The translations under genes and the position numbers were made by a program. Positions 60,961 through 64,000 of a stretch of 64,000 bases of DNA are shown one piece after another (the stretch's first letter is position 1; every line of letters starts with the position of its first letter). The DNA is taken from the NCBI RefSeq assembly GCF_000715075.1, contig NC_134085.1, positions 156,330,178 through 156,394,177 of the forward strand, in the 5' to 3' direction. The notes below the pieces were generated by a model. The model saw nothing but the letters and a program-made list of their open reading frames with translations. It was not told the DNA's origin and did not search any database. This DNA comes from Nicotiana tabacum. Its lineage: Eukaryota; Streptophyta; Magnoliopsida; Solanales; Solanaceae.

Positions 60961-62079
60961 TCTTTTAGAATGGATATAGACTTGTATTATGGGTCTTGAA
61001 GGGAAAAGGTATAAGGCTCAAAAGGCTTGACTAGGGATCTTATCATTGGTAGGTCATGGAAGTATTCAAGCTATCATTTGGACCAAGAAGAGCCTATAAT
61101 CATGTCTCAAGTCAAAATTCACTTAGGATTTCGCCTCAGCAAACATTCAGGGCAAGTTCTAGACCAATGGCTCGGGACTTGGACTTGCAATGCAATTACT
61201 CACCACACAAGCTATGGGGTCGCCGAAGACATATAGTCGGGGGCCCATAATGACCTTAGATAAGATTTGAGCACACACTGGTCCCGAAAAACGACTTGAT
61301 GATTATCGGTCAACACAAGAGTCTCAAGGTCACGACTTTCACCATCCTAAACACAACAATTTGTTTTTGACCATAAGATCAAAGGAAAATGTGCTAGACC
61401 CAAGTGAAGCTTTGATTGAATCACCCTTAACTACTAACTACTAAAAACAAAAAAGGAAAATGGACTCAAACCCTTAAGAAGATTGTCAAGCCATCCATCA
61501 TTGGGAAGAGCCACCAGGTTCACACAAAACTCCACCTTTGGAAAGAACAGTGGCATTAAGAAAACTAAAGGCTTATTGAAAACTTTCAAAACAAGAAGCT
61601 AAGAATCATAAATAAGAAGCTAAGATTGAAAAGTTGCAGAAAGTAAAATGAATATATACAAGAGGGGATTTGTCGAATATACAATAGATGAGATGAATAT
61701 GTACAATGTAACATAACTTTATATACATATCCAAAGTAAATTAAAAGTGCGATAAATGTAACGAAATATTAAAATTATATACAACCCAAAGATGGAAAGA
61801 TAAAGAAAGCATAAAAAGTGTCGAATATATATATACAATCATCTGAATGAATCCATAAAAGTAGGGCCTACCATCTCAAATGAAAGCTTACATTGTCCGC
61901 AATGCCAACTAAACTAAATAAAGCACCAAAAAGAGAAAGGGAAAAAGGATATAGGAACTCCCCATGGCCTGTCTATCTGCATGGGCTCCTGAGTGGTCCC
62001 TAGGTCCTCACTGTGCTCGGGAACCTCAAACTGGTTCCCTCTTGCCTGCTATTGTACTGCTGGAACCTGGGCCTGGACA
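60961..62079 (-). other. Athila noncoding part, right of the solo LTR
   Basis: No gene or domain is seen. The stretch 61600-61860 is A-rich on the + strand. It continues the sequence that stops at 57842. Confidence 0.45.
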
Positions 62080-62430
62080 GGCTCCTAAGGTGCATCTTGT
62101 GGCTGACTAGAGGAGGCCTCCGGTGGGTCTGCCAACTGATGATGCTCTAGGGATCATCATCTTCCTCTTGGGAGGCCTTTGGGACTGCTCGGGCTGGGGA
62201 TGAGGTGATGGTACTGGATCCTATAGCAATAAGTCTAAAGGCAAATGATTTGCCTTCATTCTGTCAGCATCAACCCTCAGTGGCTTTACCGACTCCTTGG
62301 AAGCCCACGTCTTTCTCAACTTTTTGTGCTTCTTAGCAAGCTCCTTGAGAACCTGGAGTTTTCTGTTTCCCTCCCCGGGAGGATTCTCCTCTGCCTGGTT
62401 GTTTAGAGCCTTTACCTAGTTGTTTCACCA
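62080..62430 (-). pseudogene. Accessory ORF remnant of the Athila-like element
   Basis: One - strand frame from about 62410 to 62230 reads as a charged protein (NRKLQVLKELAKKHKKLRK, VDADRMKANHLPLDLLL). It continues after stops as a Pro/Gln/Lys-rich piece. It lies where Athila elements carry an extra ORF after pol. I do not recognise a domain. Confidence 0.4.
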
Positions 62431-62519
62431 TAGTCTGCAAACACAATCAAATGAGTTTCTTAGTATCAGTAGACAGTTAAAAGCAGTGTTGCAGAATGAG
62501 TTGCAGACTATTGCAGAAA

Positions 62520-63500
62520 TCGTGTAGTGCGGACCGCACAAAATGGTGTGCAACCGCACAGGGGTCAATGCGGACCGCACATAATGGCCATGCGGTCCAT
62601 ACAGAGGTGGGGTTCAGACTACCCACTCTTTGTATCCAGGTAGTGCGGACCACACAAAAGGTAGTGCGGCCGCACAAGGACTACTGCGATCCACACAAAA
62701 TGTATTACAACCGCAGTCCCTAAAGTTTAGCTTTCAGGACTTTCATCAATGCTGTCCGTACAAAATGTTACTGCAGACCTCACACAAGCACTGCGGACCG
62801 CACTGAGTACTAAGTTGTGGCACTAAGTTAGGGTTTACAAGATTTTGATTTTTAAGCCCAATTTCACCTAATTAGTGTCCCTACATGTTGCCAAGTATAT
62901 TTAACTTACTGAGTCTATTTTAATCGACATATTAACTACCCTAACCTAATCTATGAAGGAAAATAAAGGAAAAAAAGAATAACAATCAAATAAAACAAAA
63001 AGGAAAAGAAAATAAAAAATTAAAACAATTAAAAAGAAATAGATTTACTAGATGTGAGATGAAAAGATGACAATTAGTTCCACACAACTAATTACGAGCA
63101 AAGGGGTTGATGAACAATGCTTTAAGGGTTTAGAGAATCAAAGTTTCGAAAAGTGTAAATGCTGGGCCTCAAGTATTATTTATAGAAAAAGTCATGGGGC
63201 CTAGCTTACCTACCCCAGTGCGTACCGCGGTACTATTTATAGAAAAGGTCCTGGGGACCAGCTTACCTACCCCAGTGCGGACCGCACAAAATAGACCGCG
63301 GTCCGCACTACACAACCTTTTCAAGTTTTACACAGGCAACCCACTACGGTCCGCACAAAATGCCATGCAGCCGCAGTGGTCCACCGCGGACCGCACAAAC
63401 TGTACTGCGGCCGCGGTGGCAATCTTCAGAGAGTTGGACATTTCCTCCTTCACCAGTGCGGTCCGCACTAAATGTAGCGCGGCCGCATCACAACTTCAGA
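62520..63500. repeat. Paired-palindrome modules, cluster 2 (~11 copies)
   Basis: Copies lie near 62526, 62567, 62641, 62684, 62750, 62795, 63216, 63273, 63344, 63384 and 63456. Well-kept ones read GTGCGGACCGCACAAAATG followed by a GCGGCCGC-type half; some are inverted or have one half only (63216, 62795). The gap 62820-63180 is AT-rich with no copies. Same module as cluster 1. Confidence 0.9.
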
Positions 63501-63639
63501 GACTTGAACACTTTTTTCCCACTATGTCCTGCAACACAATCCTGTAATATCTCACAACCAGTTAGCCCAAAAATCAATCCTACACTACAATGAAAATAAA
63601 ATAAAAACAAGAAGAAAAACACACGGTTGCCTCCCAAGA
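63501..63639 (-). other. Spacer after integrase
   Basis: Short A-rich noncoding stretch between the module cluster and the integrase end. Nothing recognised. Confidence 0.5.
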
Positions 63640-64000
63640 AGCGCCTGATTTAACGTCGCGACACGACGCAGGTTATCATTACATTATTTGAGATGAAGAA
63701 GTGCCACCACGTGGATGTCATCAAATGCTTGAAGCGGTGCCCATTAACTCTAAAGACCTCTCCAATTTTGTTTTTCAAATCAAGAGCACCAAAAGGGGTC
63801 ACCAACACCACTCTAAACGGTCCACTCCATTTTGATTTAAGCTATCCCGAAAACAGACGTAACCGAGAATTGAACAAGAGAACCAAATCACCTACTTTAA
63901 ACTCCTTTCCACGAGCATATTTATCATGAAGTACTTCATCTTGTCCTTGTACAAGGACGAACTAGAGTAGGCATGGAATCGAAATTCATCAAGTTCATTA
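63640..64000 (-). pseudogene. Athila-like integrase C-terminal part, cut by the window end
   Basis: The - strand encodes YSSSSLYKDK near 63960, then KVGDLVLLFNSRLRLFSG near 63880, [11 protein letters not shown] near 63830 and [11 protein letters not shown] near 63735. This is the conserved integrase C-terminal module of Athila/gypsy elements ([16 protein letters not shown]). A TAG lies between FSG and LKSKW (near 63840), and there is a frame change near 63915, so this copy is broken. Pol continues to the right of the window. Confidence 0.85.

Larger units (their letters stand above)
55560..64000 (-). mobile_element. Athila-like Ty3/gypsy element, 3' part (- strand), continues past the window
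   Basis: In - strand order: integrase C-terminus (64000 to about 63690), a noncoding block with paired palindromes, an accessory ORF remnant (62430 to 62080), noncoding sequence, a polypurine tract (56990-56977) and an LTR (56976 to about 55572). GAGGACAAGCAAAAACTTAA before the tract is the classical Athila-type approach. The element is split by the solo LTR 57848-60955. Confidence 0.8.

Overview
This is nuclear DNA of a flowering plant, most likely Solanaceae and plausibly Nicotiana. The retrotransposon families, their leaders and accessory ORFs look solanaceous, and the one host gene has plant GT-AG introns. That placement is inference; no database search was possible. The window is almost entirely a nest of transposable elements around one intact host gene.

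Region by region. (1) 1-18767: a giant Tat-lineage Ty3/gypsy retrotransposon of Ogre type on the + strand, about 21.9 kb if the missing left part of its 5' LTR equals the 4022-bp 3' LTR. It has ORF1, gag, protease with a G-patch-like segment, a 177-bp GT-AG intron, RT, two RNase H domains, integrase, a long 3' region with 22 exact-length 41-bp repeats, a polypurine tract and the 3' LTR. The coding part carries nonsense and frameshift lesions although the LTRs are about 98.7% identical by eye. (2) 18786-22666: the right half of a Sirevirus-like copia element that the Ogre interrupts. (3) 22667-36551: old minus-strand Ty3/gypsy (Tekay/Del-like) sequence: a leader plus LTR (23778-26563), then a gag-only element with two LTRs (26564-36551). 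Its 3' LTR holds a 1.9-kb solo LTR with 5-bp target duplications. Its 5' LTR holds a 1.08-kb Mutator-like element with 9-bp duplications and long TIRs. (4) 36552-about 40040: another decayed copia element with an accessory ORF and LTR. (5) 40255-41603: a non-autonomous hAT element. (6) 41845-43285 (-): a complete six-exon SWEET sugar-transporter gene of 295 codons. (7) 44614-54331: a 9.7-kb CACTA (En/Spm) element with both transposase genes, decayed, on the - strand, and palindromic subterminal repeats at both ends. (8) 54332-64000: a gypsy LTR fragment, then the 3' part of a minus-strand Athila-like element split by a 3.1-kb solo LTR and carrying about 17 copies of a paired-palindrome module in two clusters.

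Only the SWEET gene looks able to make a functional host protein. The rest is a layered record of insertion, recombination and decay. The most unusual structures are the paired-palindrome modules of the Athila-like element, the three-copy noncoding motif of the Ogre element, the primer-binding-site remnant left outside the Ogre 3' LTR, and a near-perfect 97-bp-arm hairpin inside the CACTA element. I found no rRNA, tRNA or CRISPR and no novel protein-coding system.
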